Assembly: GCA_963827515.1 (NCBI GenBank)
Contig: CAWHBF010000028.1
Coordinates: 62,001 to 126,000 of the forward strand
From: JABFSA01 sp963827515
GTDB taxonomy: Bacteria; Acidobacteriota; Vicinamibacteria; Vicinamibacterales; UBA2999
Reading direction: 5' to 3'
Length of the DNA: 64,000 bases
In this document: piece after piece, positions 43,579 to 56,522 of the stretch
Layout: the number at the start of each line of letters is the position of its first letter
Numbering within the stretch: position 1 is the stretch's first letter
Position numbers and translations under genes: made by a program
Notes under the pieces: generated by a model
Told to the model about the DNA's origin: nothing
Database searches by the model: none
The model's input: the letters and a program-made list of their open reading frames with translations, nothing else

Positions 43579-44891
43579 TCTCGCGTGAGGCGCGGGGTAC
43601 TGCGGTGAACGATCACCCCTCCGACGAGGCCGGACACGATCGACGCGGCCAGGATCCCGATCTTGGCGGAGTCGAGCAAGGTGGTCCCGTCAAAGGCCAG
43701 CGCCGCAATGAACAGCGACATGGTGAAGCCGATACCGGCCAGCCACGCGCATCCGTGCACCGCCGACCACGTGACACCGTCCGGAAGCGAGGCCACACGT
43801 AGCCCGACCGCGGCCAGCGCGGCACAGGTGACCCCAAGGGGTTTCCCGACGACAAGTCCCAGAATCACCGCAAGGGCCACGCTTCCTCCTGGCGATCCCG
43901 TCAGGCTCACGCCGGCGTTCGAGAACGCAAAAAGCGGCATGATCACGAACGCCGAGAACCCATGAAGCGCGTGCTGCATGCGAAAGAATGGAGCCGTCAC
44001 CTCTTCGCTCGCTCGACCGAGTTCAACGATAGCGTCCTGCTGTCCCCTGCTGGTCAACACGAGACGATCGCCGGTCTCGGTCCGATCGAAGTCGTCCAGC
44101 AGGCGTCGAGCCTGGGCCGAGAATTCCGCCGCATCGATGCGTGTCCGTGTCGGAATCGTGAAGGCGAGCAAGACGCCGGCAACCGTGGCATGAACGCCCG
44201 ATTCGTGCACGAAGAACCAGAGTCCGACGCCCAGCACCAGATAAGGCGTCAGGGATCGCAGACCCCAGGCATTCAGGGCGATGAGCAACAGCAGAATCAA
44301 CGCCGCGGCTCCGAGGGCGCCCCAGGCGATGGCGCTCGTGTAGAAGAGCGCGATCACCAGCACGGCTCCCATGTCATCCACGATGGCCAGGGCGGCCAGG
44401 AAGATCTTGAGCCCGGTTGGCGCGCGCGGTGCGACAAGCGCGAGGACGCCGAGCGCAAAGGCGATGTCGGTCGCCATCGGAATCGCCCAGCCGCGCGACT
44501 CCATGCCTCCGCCGTGAGTCAGGGCATAGATGAGAGCCGGCACCACCATGCCGCCGATCGCCGCAGCGATCGGCAACGCGGCCTGACGCGGAGATGCCAG
44601 TTCACCCGCCAGCACCTCACGTTTGATCTCCAGCCCGACAAGAAGGAAAAACACCGCCATGAGCCCGTCGTTGATCCACTGGTGCACAGTGAGCGACAGC
44701 TCATACCCTCCTGGGGTGACGGCGACCCTCGTCGCCAACAAGCGGTGGTAGGGATCCGCCCATGGAGAATTGGCCACGACGAGCGCCGCGGACGCGCACG
44801 CGACGAGTAACGCCCCTCCGGCCGCTTCAGTTCGAAAGAACTCCTGAAAGGGAGTTGAGCGGGAGTCTCGAGACTCGGCGGCTATCGCCAT
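43575..44891 (-). CDS. nhaA: Na+/H+ antiporter NhaA
   Basis: 438 residues with about twelve membrane helices. Signature segments are LMAVFFLLVGLEIKREVLAG, GWAIPMATDIAFALGVLALV (the ATDIAFALG motif) and LAIVDDMGAVLVIALFY with the adjacent Asp pair that carries Na+ and H+. IGFTMSLFIAALAF is the late conserved helix. It exchanges sodium for protons to control pH and salt. The stop TAG derives from the end of a repeat element, and another copy of the repeat lies 99 bases upstream of its start. The start codon has AAGG directly against it, so a slightly different start is possible. Confidence 0.95.
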   Translation of the reverse strand: MAIAAESRDSRSTPFQEFFRTEAAGGALLVACASAALVVANSPWADPYHRLLATRVAVTPGGYELSLTVHQWINDGLMAVFFLLVGLEIKREVLAGELASPRQAALPIAAAIGGMVVPALIYALTHGGGMESRGWAIPMATDIAFALGVLALVAPRAPTGLKIFLAALAIVDDMGAVLVIALFYTSAIAWGALGAAALILLLLIALNAWGLRSLTPYLVLGVGLWFFVHESGVHATVAGVLLAFTIPTRTRIDAAEFSAQARRLLDDFDRTETGDRLVLTSRGQQDAIVELGRASEEVTAPFFRMQHALHGFSAFVIMPLFAFSNAGVSLTGSPGGSVALAVILGLVVGKPLGVTCAALAAVGLRVASLPDGVTWSAVHGCAWLAGIGFTMSLFIAALAFDGTTLLDSAKIGILAASIVSGLVGGVIVHRSTPRLTRD

Positions 44892-44989
44892 CCTTCTTCT
44901 GGGTGCGTTCCGGGGGAGACCGTCAGGTTGGCCGTGTCTGGGCCGATCGCAGGCAGTCCGTTCAGGCGGGCTTCACCCTTGGCTCGGCT

Positions 44990-45089
44990 TTAGAGTGATT
45001 TGCGTTTCTCCGTAGAGCGCACGCTTCAGCGTGCGCGTGTCCGCGGAGGCTAAAGCCTCCGCTCTACGCCGAATCGAAAAGCGGTCTAG
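44990..45089. repeat. Palindromic MITE-like element, copy 3
   Basis: A 99-100 base unit running TTAGAGTGATTTGCGTTTCT to GCGGTCTAG. It has the perfect hairpins GCGCACGC-TTCA-GCGTGCGC and GCGGAGGCTAAAGCCTCCGC, flanked by CGTAGAG/CTCTACG. It is the most regular copy and lies between nhaA and an outer-membrane protein gene. The rest of 44892-45122 shows no gene. Confidence 0.88.
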
Positions 45090-45122
45090 TCGGTAAGACA
45101 TGCTGCGCTCCGTGTGTCGTCT

Positions 45123-45872
45123 TTAGAATCGAGCCCGAACACCGATGACGAGTGGCAACGTCCACCGCGAGCTATTGTCGTTGATGGTCTCCAGGCCGGT
45201 GCCCACGATGTCATCGATCTCGGACATCCCTGTCACGTACCGGAAGCCCAGCTGTCCGAATAACCCAAACTGCTCCGCAATCGGGAGGATGATACCGACA
45301 TTGATCGCAAAGGCAAACGCTGTCGTCTTGTCGTAGAAATCGGTGGCATTTCCCCCGAGATTGGCGGCGGGCGCCACGAGGATCACGTCGGTCTCGTCGA
45401 TGAACGCCAGTCCGATCGTCGCCTCACCGTAGGCGCGGAGCGTCTCGGTCGCGTTCATGTACTCCCGAAGCCCGACGTCTATCGCGAGGCTCTGGTAATC
45501 AGCGTATTGCCCGTACAGCCTGGAGACCCCGATATCGCCCATGTCCGTCAGATCGGCGTCGAGCGACTGGAGCGTAAAGGTGGCTCTCACCTCCGTCGTG
45601 TCGTCGAGCATGTAGCCCCCGCCCAACCGGAAGTGGAGCCCGGTACCGTACACGTCCTCGTACGAGTTCTTGAGAATGACGACGGCTTGGTTGTTGATGC
45701 GGCCGATCGCGCTCGAGTTGATGTTGCCGCTGATGCTGTTGTCCATCCCGAACCCAAGGTCCACACTCCATGGTGAGCTGAGCGGGGCGGGGTCCTGGGC
45801 GTGTGCGATTGAACTTGCCCCGATCAGCATCGAGACGACTATGCCGGCAGTGAGAGTTCTTCTTGCCATCAT
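45123..45872 (-). CDS. Outer-membrane beta-barrel protein
   Basis: 249 residues. Signal peptide to SIAHAQD. Mature strands include WSVDLGFGMDNSISGNINSS, TGLHFRLGGGYMLDDTTEVR, RAYGEATIGLAFIDE, FAFAINVGIILPIAEQFGLF and GQLGFRYVTGMSEIDD, and the terminal LPLVIGVRARF ends in Phe. It resembles OmpA-like or OmpW-like eight- to ten-stranded barrels. AAGGAG lies 13 bases before the first ATG. No neighbouring gene hints at a substrate. Confidence 0.78.
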   Translation of the reverse strand: MMARRTLTAGIVVSMLIGASSIAHAQDPAPLSSPWSVDLGFGMDNSISGNINSSAIGRINNQAVVILKNSYEDVYGTGLHFRLGGGYMLDDTTEVRATFTLQSLDADLTDMGDIGVSRLYGQYADYQSLAIDVGLREYMNATETLRAYGEATIGLAFIDETDVILVAPAANLGGNATDFYDKTTAFAFAINVGIILPIAEQFGLFGQLGFRYVTGMSEIDDIVGTGLETINDNSSRWTLPLVIGVRARF

Positions 45873-46024
45873 GTTTGTGGTGCTCCTTGGTGTTTACGGT
45901 GCTTGAACGACTGTCCGATGCAAGGCGTGCACCATAATTTACTCCGAAGGCCTACGAATCTTCAGCGTCAAATACCGACCGCAAGGGGACCGGTCACCAT
46001 TTGCCTGAGCGTGGCACACGGCGG

Positions 46025-48124
46025 TCACGATTGTGGCGCCAAGGCGAGCTGGTCCCTGGCCGCTGCGACGACGTTGTCAACCGTGAAACCGTATTCCGTC
46101 ATCAGCGCCTTCAACGGGGCGGAGGCGCCGAAGGTTTGCATACCGATGATACGGCCGCTCTGGCCAACGTAGCGCTCCCAGCCGAACGCGGAGGCCTGCT
46201 CGATCGCGACGCGCGCCCTCACCGCTGGTGGCAAGACGCTGTCGCGGTATTCCTTTGACTGGTGCTCGAAGACGTCCCATGACGGCATCGAGACGACGCG
46301 TGAGTGCACACCCTCGCCGAGAAGCCTCTCGTGCGCTTCCAGGGCCAGGGCGATCTCACTGCCAGTGGCGATCAGCAGCACATCGGGCTTCCCGTTGGGC
46401 GCGTCACCCAGGACGTAGGCGCCGCGGGCGAGACCGGCGGCCGAGGCGTACTTGCTCCGGTCGATCGTCGGCAGCGGCTGTCGCGACAGAACCACCACCG
46501 CAGGCTCGTGACGCAACGGCATCAGGTAGCGGTAGGCCTCCACGACCTCGTTGGCGTCGCCAGGACGCAGTGTGACGAGACCTGGAATCGCGCGTAGCGA
46601 TGCCAGATGCTCGACCGGCTGATGGGTCGGTCCGTCCTCGCCGTCGCCCATGGCGTCGTGCGTGAACACAAAGACCGTCGGGAGCTCCATCAGAGCAGAG
46701 AGCCGGATGGCGGGCCTCGCGTAGTCGCTGAAAATGAAGAACGTCGCGCCAAAGGGCCGCACCTTCGACAGCGACAGCCCGTTCATGATCGAGCCCATCG
46801 CATGTTCGCGAACGCCGAAGTGCACATTCCTGCCGCCGGGGCTGGTGGCCTGGAGATGGCCGGCGCCGGCGAAGGTGAGCGTGGTCTTGTTCGAGGGCCC
46901 CAGGTCGGCCGAGCCGCCGAGGAACCACGGCACGTTCTGCGCGAGTACGTTCAGCACCTTGCCCGAAGCCTCCCGTCCCGCGATGCCCTTCGGATCCGCC
47001 GGGAACACGGGGAGGTTGCGATCCCAGCCTGCCGGCAGCTGACGACGCTGCATCTGATCGATCTCCGTCGCCAATTCCGGATAGGTGGAGCGGTAAGAGC
47101 CAAAGAGCTGTGTCCAGGCGCGATGCGCATCGGCGCCCCGTTTCCCGATGCCCGCCGCAAAGTGCTCGGGAACACCGTCCGGAACGAGGAACGTCGCCTC
47201 CTCCGGCCAGCCGTACACGCGCTTCGTGAGACGGATCTCCTCGTCCCCGAGCGGCTCGCCGTGGGCAGCGGCGGTGCCCTGTCGGTTGGGCGAGCCGTAC
47301 CCGATGCTGCTGTCGAGCACGATGAACGTGGGCCGGCCCTTGGTCCCCCGAAAGACCCGCAGCGCGTGTTCGATGCGCTCCACGTCGTTGGCGTCGCCCA
47401 CGCGCAGCACATTCCAGCCATAGGAGAGGAACCTGGCCGCGACGTCCTCCGTGAACGTCAGGTCGGTGCCGCCTTCGATGGTGATGCGGTTGTTGTCCCA
47501 GATCCAGCAGAGGCGATCCAGGCCCAGGTGGCCGGCGAACGACGCAGCCTCGGCGCTGACGCCCTCCATCAGGCAGCCGTCGCCGCAGATCGCATAGGTG
47601 TCGTAGTCGAACACCTCGAAGCCCGGTCGGTTGTAGCGGTCTGCGAGCCATCGTTCGGCGATGGCCATGCCGACGCTGGTCGCGACGCCCTGTCCCAGAG
47701 GCCCGGTGGTCGTCTCCACACCGGACACCATGCGGTACTCAGGGTGCCCGGGCGCTTTGCTGCCAAGCTGACGAAACCTGCGGATGTCTTCGAGCGTGAC
47801 CGACGGCTCGCCCAACCGTTCGTAGTCCGCATTCACGGCCTTCGTCCCAGTCAGGTGGAGCATCGACCAGAGCAACATCGACGCGTGCCCGTTCGAGAGC
47901 ACGAAACGGTCACGGTTGGGCCAGATCGGATCTTGCGGATCGAAGCGCATGACGCGATTCCAAAGCGTGTAGACCAGCGGCGCAAGCGCCATCGGTGTTC
48001 CAGGGTGCCCCGAGTGGGCCGCTTGCACCGCGTCCATCGATAACGTCCGAATGGTATTGATTGCGAGCTGCTCCATCTGCATGTTGGTGATGGCGGCCGT
48101 CGGTGTGGCTGTGGTGGTGGTCAT
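46025..48124 (-). CDS. tkt: Transketolase
   Basis: 699 residues from the preferred start. The ThDP signature is complete: SGHPGTPMALAPLVYTLW, DRFVLSNGHASMLLWSMLH, GPLGQGVATSVGMAIAERWL, YAICGDGCLMEGVSAEAASF and DNNRITIEG. The second domain has VHFGVREHAMGSIMNGLSLS and FVFTHDAMGDGEDGPTHQPV with the catalytic Glu and His. It transfers two-carbon units from ketoses to aldoses in the cytoplasm. It is the last gene of the operon, 14 bases after pgl. ATG at 48124 is preferred over 48130 because AAGGA is then six bases upstream. Confidence 0.97.
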   Translation of the reverse strand: MTTTTATPTAAITNMQMEQLAINTIRTLSMDAVQAAHSGHPGTPMALAPLVYTLWNRVMRFDPQDPIWPNRDRFVLSNGHASMLLWSMLHLTGTKAVNADYERLGEPSVTLEDIRRFRQLGSKAPGHPEYRMVSGVETTTGPLGQGVATSVGMAIAERWLADRYNRPGFEVFDYDTYAICGDGCLMEGVSAEAASFAGHLGLDRLCWIWDNNRITIEGGTDLTFTEDVAARFLSYGWNVLRVGDANDVERIEHALRVFRGTKGRPTFIVLDSSIGYGSPNRQGTAAAHGEPLGDEEIRLTKRVYGWPEEATFLVPDGVPEHFAAGIGKRGADAHRAWTQLFGSYRSTYPELATEIDQMQRRQLPAGWDRNLPVFPADPKGIAGREASGKVLNVLAQNVPWFLGGSADLGPSNKTTLTFAGAGHLQATSPGGRNVHFGVREHAMGSIMNGLSLSKVRPFGATFFIFSDYARPAIRLSALMELPTVFVFTHDAMGDGEDGPTHQPVEHLASLRAIPGLVTLRPGDANEVVEAYRYLMPLRHEPAVVVLSRQPLPTIDRSKYASAAGLARGAYVLGDAPNGKPDVLLIATGSEIALALEAHERLLGEGVHSRVVSMPSWDVFEHQSKEYRDSVLPPAVRARVAIEQASAFGWERYVGQSGRIIGMQTFGASAPLKALMTEYGFTVDNVVAAARDQLALAPQS

Positions 48125-48138
48125 GGTCATTCCTTCTT

Positions 48139-48854
48139 TCAGCCCTCACGGCGTGATGGGACGGCGATCTCGGATGGTCGTGCCGCCGCTCGATCGGCGA
48201 GCACCACGGCGTGGTCCTGCCGCACCCGTCCGGCGGGAATGGCCGGATCGCCATGCCGCAGCCGGACGAGCATGTCCGCCTTGTCCTCGCCGGTGACCAG
48301 CCAGAGCACGCGTCGCGCCCGATCGAGAACTGGATAGGTCAACGTCATCCGCCGGCGGCCCTGGTACGCTTCAGTCAGCGCCACGTCAGCGTCCCTGACG
48401 TCGAGCACCGAATCGCCAGGCATCAGAGAAGCGGTGTGCCCGTCCAGACCCAGACCGAGGTGGATGAGATCGAGGATCGGCGGCGATCCTGCGACGTCGA
48501 CGAGGGTCTGCGCATACCGCACGGCCGCTTGATCGAGGTCGACCGACTCCACGGGCATCGCGTGTATCTGCGCCGCACCGGACTGAGCCGGTGCGAGCAG
48601 ACTCGCGTACAGGTGGGTCAGATTCCGGTCCGCGTGGTTCGCGGGGGCTATCCGTTCATCCACTTGCAGCACGTGGACGTCCCTCCACGGCACGTCCAGA
48701 GCGCGCAACGCCCGCAGCATCGCCCACGGGGTTCGTCCGCCGCTCACGGCGACGGTAAAGCGGCCGCGGGCCTTCACCGCCGCACGCGCCTCGCCCGCGA
48801 TCATCTCGGCCGCGTGGCGCGCCACGGATTCGACGTCGGCCAACACTTCGACGG

Positions 48855-48858
<4 letters not shown>
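48139..48858 (-). CDS. pgl: 6-phosphogluconolactonase
   Basis: 239 residues of the DevB/SOL type. RFTVAVSGGRTPWAMLRAL carries the SGG-phosphate-binding loop, VHVLQVDERIAPANHADRNL is the conserved WxDER/NH block, and LIHLGLGLDGHTASLMPGD is the second signature. It hydrolyses 6-phosphogluconolactone between Zwf and Gnd. The ATG overlaps the TGA of the glucosidase gene by four bases (ATGA), so it is translationally coupled. Confidence 0.95.
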
Positions 48859-51627
<2,769 letters not shown>

Positions 51628-51635
<8 letters not shown>

Positions 51636-53019
51636 ACGACGGGTCCGTCTCCGCGGTGGGATTCGCCCACCCACCCGGCGGCGCGATGTCGCCGGGACGC
51701 TCGAGGGGACCCCAGGTACCCGGCTCATACTCGCGTACCGGCGCGTTCATCGTCCGCACGGGATCGACGATGCGCCAGGCCTCTTCGACGTAGTCCATCC
51801 GGGCAAACAGAGCGGCATCGCCAGCGAGCCCGTCCGTCAGGACACGCTCGTAGGCGGCCAACTCGTCATCGCCCGACTCTCGACTCGCCACGAGCTCGAC
51901 GCGCTGACCGATCATCTTGTCGGTGTCGTCCATCGCCGTCAGGCCAAACGCGATCGTCACGTTGGGCATGATCAGAAACCGGAAGTAGTTCGGCAACGGG
52001 ATAGCCGACGGGAACAGCCGACGAGGCTGCTGCAGGCGGACGACGATCTCGGTGCGCGTGACCGGGAGCGACTTTCCGGCGCGGATGTAGAACGGGACGC
52101 CCTGCCATCGCGGTGAATCGATGTGGAGCCGGACAGCCGCGTACGTCTCGACCTGTGAATCGGCGGCGACGCCGCTCTCCTGGCGGTAGCCGCGGAACTG
52201 TCCAAGAATGACATCCTCGGCCCTCAGCGCTCGCGTGGCCTTCAGGACCTTGACTTTCTCGTCCCTCAGGGACTCGCTGTCCATTCGCGCGGGCGGCTCC
52301 ATCGCGAGATTGCTCACGATCTGGAACAGGTGGTTCTGGATGACGTCGCGAATAGCGCCCGTGGCATCGTAGAAACCACCACGCCCCTGGATACCGAAGT
52401 CCTCCGCCATCGTCATCTGGACGCTCTCGACGAAGGTCCGATTCCAGAACGCCTCCAGGATCGGATTCGAGAAACGAGAGAACAGCATGTTGTGAACAGG
52501 CCGCTTGCCGAGGTAATGATCGATCCTGAAGATGTTCGCCTCCACGAACGAGCCGAGCAGAATCCGATTCAGGTCGCGCGCCGAAGCCAGATCCTCCCCG
52601 AAGGGCTTCTCCACAATGACGCGGGCACCCGCCGCGCAGCCCGATCGCGCCAGTTGTTCCACGACCAGTCCGAACAGCGGCGGCGGGATCGCCAGGTAGT
52701 GCGCAGGGTGTTTGGTGTCGCCGAGCTCACGCCGCAGCACCTCGAAGGTCGCCGGATCCTTGTAATCGCCGTCGACGTAACGGAGCAGGCCGCACAGCTT
52801 GTCGAACGCAGCGCGGTCGAGGCCGCCGTACTTCTCGACACTGTCTTGCGCGCGGGCACGCAACTGGTCGAGCGTCCAGCCGGCCTTGGCGACCCCGATC
52901 ACCGGCACCGTGAGGGTGCCGCGGCTAGCCATCGCCTGTAGCGCGGGAAAGATCTTCTTGTACGCCAGGTCGCCCGTGGCCCCGAAAAACACGAGCGCGT
53001 CGGATTGTGTGTTGCCCAT
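51628..53019 (-). CDS. zwf: Glucose-6-phosphate dehydrogenase
   Basis: 463 residues. The nucleotide site is ALVFFGATGDLAYKKIFPAL, and the substrate signature is IFRIDHYLGKRPVHNMLF (D-H-Y-L-G-K, with the catalytic His). RVIVEKPFGEDL, GYRQESGV and PFYIRAGKSLPVTRTEI are further conserved blocks. It oxidises glucose 6-phosphate to the lactone with NADP+ or NAD+. ATG at 53019 has only a weak GGAA before it. The frame is open upstream into gnd because of a base error there, so a fused product would be spurious. Confidence 0.96.
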
Positions 53020-53033
53020 TTCCGTACTCGTTC

Positions 53034-54063
53034 TCAAGCTGTCGCTTTGTGGTCGGGCTTTTCGATGTGTCCACCGAACTGATAGCGCATCGCCGACAGC
53101 AGCTGGTTCTGGAAGTCCGCTTCCCCGCGCGAGCTGAAGCGCGCGTACAGCGCGGCCGTCAGGCACTGGTGCCGGAACCGCCTCGTCGACCGCCGCGAGA
53201 ATCGTCCAGCGTCCCTCGCCGGAGTCGGACACGCGGCCGCCGAACTTCGACAGCGACGGATCCTCGAGCAGCGAAATGGCGGTGAGGTCGAGGAGCCACG
53301 ACGCGATCACGCTTCCCCGCCGCCACACCTCGGCCACCTCGCCGAGATCGAAGTCGTACTGGTAGTGCTCGGCGTCACGAAGCGGCGTCGTCTCGGCATC
53401 GATCGCATGGGTGTCTTTGCCGATGTTGGCGGCGCGCAGAATGCCCATGCCTTCGGCGTAGGCCGCCATGAGGCCGTACTCGATACCGTTGTGCACCATC
53501 TTCACGAAGTGCCCGGCCCCATTCGACCCGCAGTGCAGATAGCCCTGCTCGGCGGTACCCTTCGCCTTGTCACGACCGGGTGTGCGTGGAATATTGCCTA
53601 TGCCCGGTGCGAGCGCCGCAAACAGCGGATCGAGGTGCTTCACAACCGCCGGTTCGCCGCCGATCATCATGCAGTAGCCGCGCTCGAGGCCCCAGACACC
53701 TCCGCTCGTCCCCACGTCCGCATAATGGATACCCTTCGCCGCGAGCTCCTTCGCGCGCCGGATGTCGTCCACGTAGTACCAGTTGCCACCGTCGATCACG
53801 ATGTCGTCTGGATCGAGGAGCGGCAGCAAATCGTTGATACTCGCATCCACGACGGCCGCCGGGACCATGAGCCAAATCGCGCGAGGTTTGCTGAGCTTCT
53901 GTACCAGCTCCTTGAGCGATGCCGCGCCCTGCGCGCCTTCCGATACGAGCTCCGCGATCGCGCCGGGATTGCGGTCGTGCACGACGCAGGTGTGGCCGTT
54001 ACGCTGAAGACGGCGTACCATGTTCGCGCCCATCCGACCGAGACCAATCATTCCGAGCTGCAT
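53034..54063 (-). CDS. gnd: 6-phosphogluconate dehydrogenase, decarboxylating (short type), one frame break
   Basis: About 342 residues after repair, the short YqeC/GndA-like form. The start MQLGMIGLGRMGANMVRRLQ is a Rossmann GxGxxG site, and IDGGNWYYVDDIRRAKELAA and FVKMVHNGIEYGLMAAYAEG give the NAD-linked and substrate motifs (K-x2-HN). The end is distorted: after PAPV one extra base at 53163 shifts the frame. Repaired, it reads LTAALYARFSSRGEADFQNQ and LLSAMRYQFGGHIEKPDHKA and stops at 53034, the family's normal ending. AAGGAG six bases upstream sets the ATG at 54063. Confidence 0.94.
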
Positions 54064-54099
54064 CACACTCTCCTTGTCAGACCAACCTATGCGACGGTG

Positions 54100-55764
54100 T
54101 CACGACGTCGCCCCTTTGGTTCTCCGATAGCGCCGGATGAGCGCGTTCGTCGAGCTGTCGTGACTGAGCGGAGCCTGCGCGCCGAGGTCGAGCTCCGGCA
54201 TGATTCGTTGCGCCAGCACTTTCCCCAGTTCCACGCCCCACTGGTCGAACGAGCCGAGATTCCAGATCACGCCCTGCGTGAATACGATGTGCTCGTAGAG
54301 TGCGACCAGCCTGCCCAATGCCGCGGGCGTGAGACGCGGGAGCAGCAGGGTGTTGGACGGCCGGTTTCCCTGGAACGTGCGGTGGGGGACCAGCCAGTCG
54401 GGTGAGCCTTCGTTTCGTACTTCCTCGGGTGTCTTGCCGAAGGCCAGGGCTTCACCCTGCGCGAAGACGTTGGCGAGAAGAATGTCGTGGTGCTGACCGA
54501 TCGGGTTGAGCGTCTCGCCGAACGCGACAAAGTCGCACGGTATGAACCGCGTCCCCTGGTGAATCAGCTGATAGAACGAGTGCTGGCCGTTGGTGCCCGG
54601 CTCTCCCCAGTAGATCGGACCGGTGTCGTACGAGACCTCAGCACCACTGAGCGTCACCTGCTTGCCGTTGCTCTCCATCGTCAACTGCTGGAGATAGGCG
54701 GGAAAGCGCTTGAGATACTGCTCATACGGCAGCACCGCAACCGTGTGCGCCCCGAAAAAATTGGTGTTCCAGACACCCAGGAGTCCCATGAGCGCCGGCA
54801 CGTTTTCCGCGAAGGACGCGGTGCGGAAGTGTTCGTCCATCTCGTGCGAGCCGCCGAGCAGCGCGCGAAAGTGTTCGGGGCCAATCGCCAGCATGGTCGA
54901 GAGGCCGATGGCCGACTCCATGGAGTAGCGCCCCCCGACCCAGTCCCAGAATCCGAACATGTTGGTGGTGTCGATACCGAACTTCGCCACTTCAGCCGCA
55001 TTGGTCGAAACCGCGACGAAGTGCTTGGCGACCGACGCCTCGTCACCCCGGAACGCTGCCACCGACCAGGCGCGCGCAGTGCGGGCGTTCGTCATGGTTT
55101 CCAGCGTCGTGAAGGTCTTGGACGACACGATAAAGAGCGTCGTCGCCGGATCGAGATCCTGAACCCCTTCGACGAAGTCAGTCCCATCGATGTTCGAGAC
55201 AAACCGGAAGGTGAGGCTTCGGTCGCTGTAGTACTTGAGCGCCTCATAGGCCATGACTGGGCCGAGATCGGAGCCGCCGATGCCAATGTTGACGACGTTG
55301 CGGATCCGCTTGCCTGTATACCCGGTCCACGCCCCGCTGCGCACGAGGTTCGCAAACTCCACCATCCGGTCGAGCACTGAGTGCACGTCCGGCACCACGT
55401 TCTTGCCATCGACGAGAATCGACGCCTCACGGGGAGCGCGCAACGCCACGTGGAGCACGGCTCGGTTCTCTGACACGTTGATCGGCTCGCCACGGAACAT
55501 GGCGTTGATACGAGCGCGCAGGCCGCAGTCCTCCGCGAGGCGGACGAGCAGGGACACCGTCTCGTCGGTGATCCGATTCTTCGAGTAGTCGAGATAGACG
55601 CCGGCGGCCTCTACCGTGAGCCGTTCGCCGCGTCCAGAATCACGGGCGAACAGGTCGCGGAGATGCACGGAGCGAATGCGCCGGTGGTGCTGTTCGAGGG
55701 CCTTCCACGCCGGTTGTTCGGTGAGCGGTCCCGGGCCAACAGGCGTCACGGTGCCAGTGGTCAT
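54100..55764 (-). CDS. pgi: Glucose-6-phosphate isomerase
   Basis: 554 residues. GYTGKRIRNVVNIGIGGSDL, LFIVSSKTFTTLETMTNA, FGFWDWVGGRYSMESAIGLS and GSFDQWGVELGKVLAQRI are the standard signatures, with the catalytic Glu in the TMESNGKQV region and Lys near QWGVELGK. It interconverts glucose 6-phosphate and fructose 6-phosphate. AGGAG lies six bases before the ATG. It is 36 bases upstream of gnd and part of the pentose phosphate operon. Confidence 0.97.
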   Translation of the reverse strand: MTTGTVTPVGPGPLTEQPAWKALEQHHRRIRSVHLRDLFARDSGRGERLTVEAAGVYLDYSKNRITDETVSLLVRLAEDCGLRARINAMFRGEPINVSENRAVLHVALRAPREASILVDGKNVVPDVHSVLDRMVEFANLVRSGAWTGYTGKRIRNVVNIGIGGSDLGPVMAYEALKYYSDRSLTFRFVSNIDGTDFVEGVQDLDPATTLFIVSSKTFTTLETMTNARTARAWSVAAFRGDEASVAKHFVAVSTNAAEVAKFGIDTTNMFGFWDWVGGRYSMESAIGLSTMLAIGPEHFRALLGGSHEMDEHFRTASFAENVPALMGLLGVWNTNFFGAHTVAVLPYEQYLKRFPAYLQQLTMESNGKQVTLSGAEVSYDTGPIYWGEPGTNGQHSFYQLIHQGTRFIPCDFVAFGETLNPIGQHHDILLANVFAQGEALAFGKTPEEVRNEGSPDWLVPHRTFQGNRPSNTLLLPRLTPAALGRLVALYEHIVFTQGVIWNLGSFDQWGVELGKVLAQRIMPELDLGAQAPLSHDSSTNALIRRYRRTKGATS

Positions 55765-55792
55765 GGAATGCTCCTGAGGATCATCATGGTTG

Positions 55793-56488
55793 TCACGCGG
55801 CGCGAGGAGGCTGTGTTCGGGCGGGCCGTCGTCGGGTCGGCTCCTTCTCCCACAACCGGAAGCCGCCGATGAACGCGTAGGCGTTCGTGCCTGCGCGGCA
55901 CCCGGGTGGAAGGCTCTTCAGTTTCTTGGCGTTGCCTCCGCCGATGACCACGTCGTCTGGCTGCAGGGCGTCGCGCAGTCGCTCCGCCGTGAACTCGACA
56001 TGCTTCTGCCATCTCTTCCTGCCCAGTCGCTTCAACGCCCGTACGCCGAGGTACTCCTGATACGTGCCGTTTTTGAATGGCAGATGGCCCAGCTCCAGGG
56101 GAATGACAACGCCGTCGGCTACGAGCGCGGCGCCAAGGCCGGTGCCGAGACCGAGGAACAGCAGCAGGCCGCTCTTGTAGCTTCCCAGCGCCTGCATCGC
56201 CGCGTCGTTGACGATCTTCACTCGGTGGCCGAAGGCGGCGTTGAAGTCGAATCCAACCCACCCGTGTCCAAGGTTGCGAGGTTCGACCGCGATGCGACCG
56301 TCGACGACCCGCCCCGGGTAGCCGATCGCGACGACGTCGTACTCCCAATCTCCCGCGAGCCGCGCGACCTCCGAGACCATCTTTTGGGGGGTCAACTCCC
56401 GACCGGATGGAACCTTGCGAAACGTCTTCTGTCCGGTGGCGAGAATCTTCACGTTCGTCCCGCCGATGTCCACAACGAGCACGCGCAT
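55793..56488 (-). CDS. ppgK: ROK-type glucokinase, polyphosphate glucokinase-like
   Basis: 231 residues from the preferred ATG. The ROK fold begins MRVLVVDIGGTNVKILATG. GYPGRVVDGRIAVEPRNLGH, FGHRVKIVNDAAMQALGSYK and LFLGLGTGLGAALVADGVVI give the phosphate-1, sugar-binding and adenosine-type motifs; LELGHLPF is the ROK signature. Lack of the Cys-rich zinc site typical of many ROK repressors fits a polyphosphate- or ATP-using kinase. It supplies glucose 6-phosphate to the operon. GGAG nine bases upstream supports the inner start; a longer in-frame start at 56518 exists. Confidence 0.85.
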   Translation of the reverse strand: MRVLVVDIGGTNVKILATGQKTFRKVPSGRELTPQKMVSEVARLAGDWEYDVVAIGYPGRVVDGRIAVEPRNLGHGWVGFDFNAAFGHRVKIVNDAAMQALGSYKSGLLLFLGLGTGLGAALVADGVVIPLELGHLPFKNGTYQEYLGVRALKRLGRKRWQKHVEFTAERLRDALQPDDVVIGGGNAKKLKSLPPGCRAGTNAYAFIGGFRLWEKEPTRRRPARTQPPRAA

Positions 56489-56522
56489 GCCTGGTCTCTC
56501 CATGACAAATGTCGCCAAACGT

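Noticed and set aside
46607..48043. 478-codon plus-strand frame inside tkt
   Set aside because: It is the antisense shadow of transketolase; the GC-rich code keeps it open, and it has no ribosome site or family motif.
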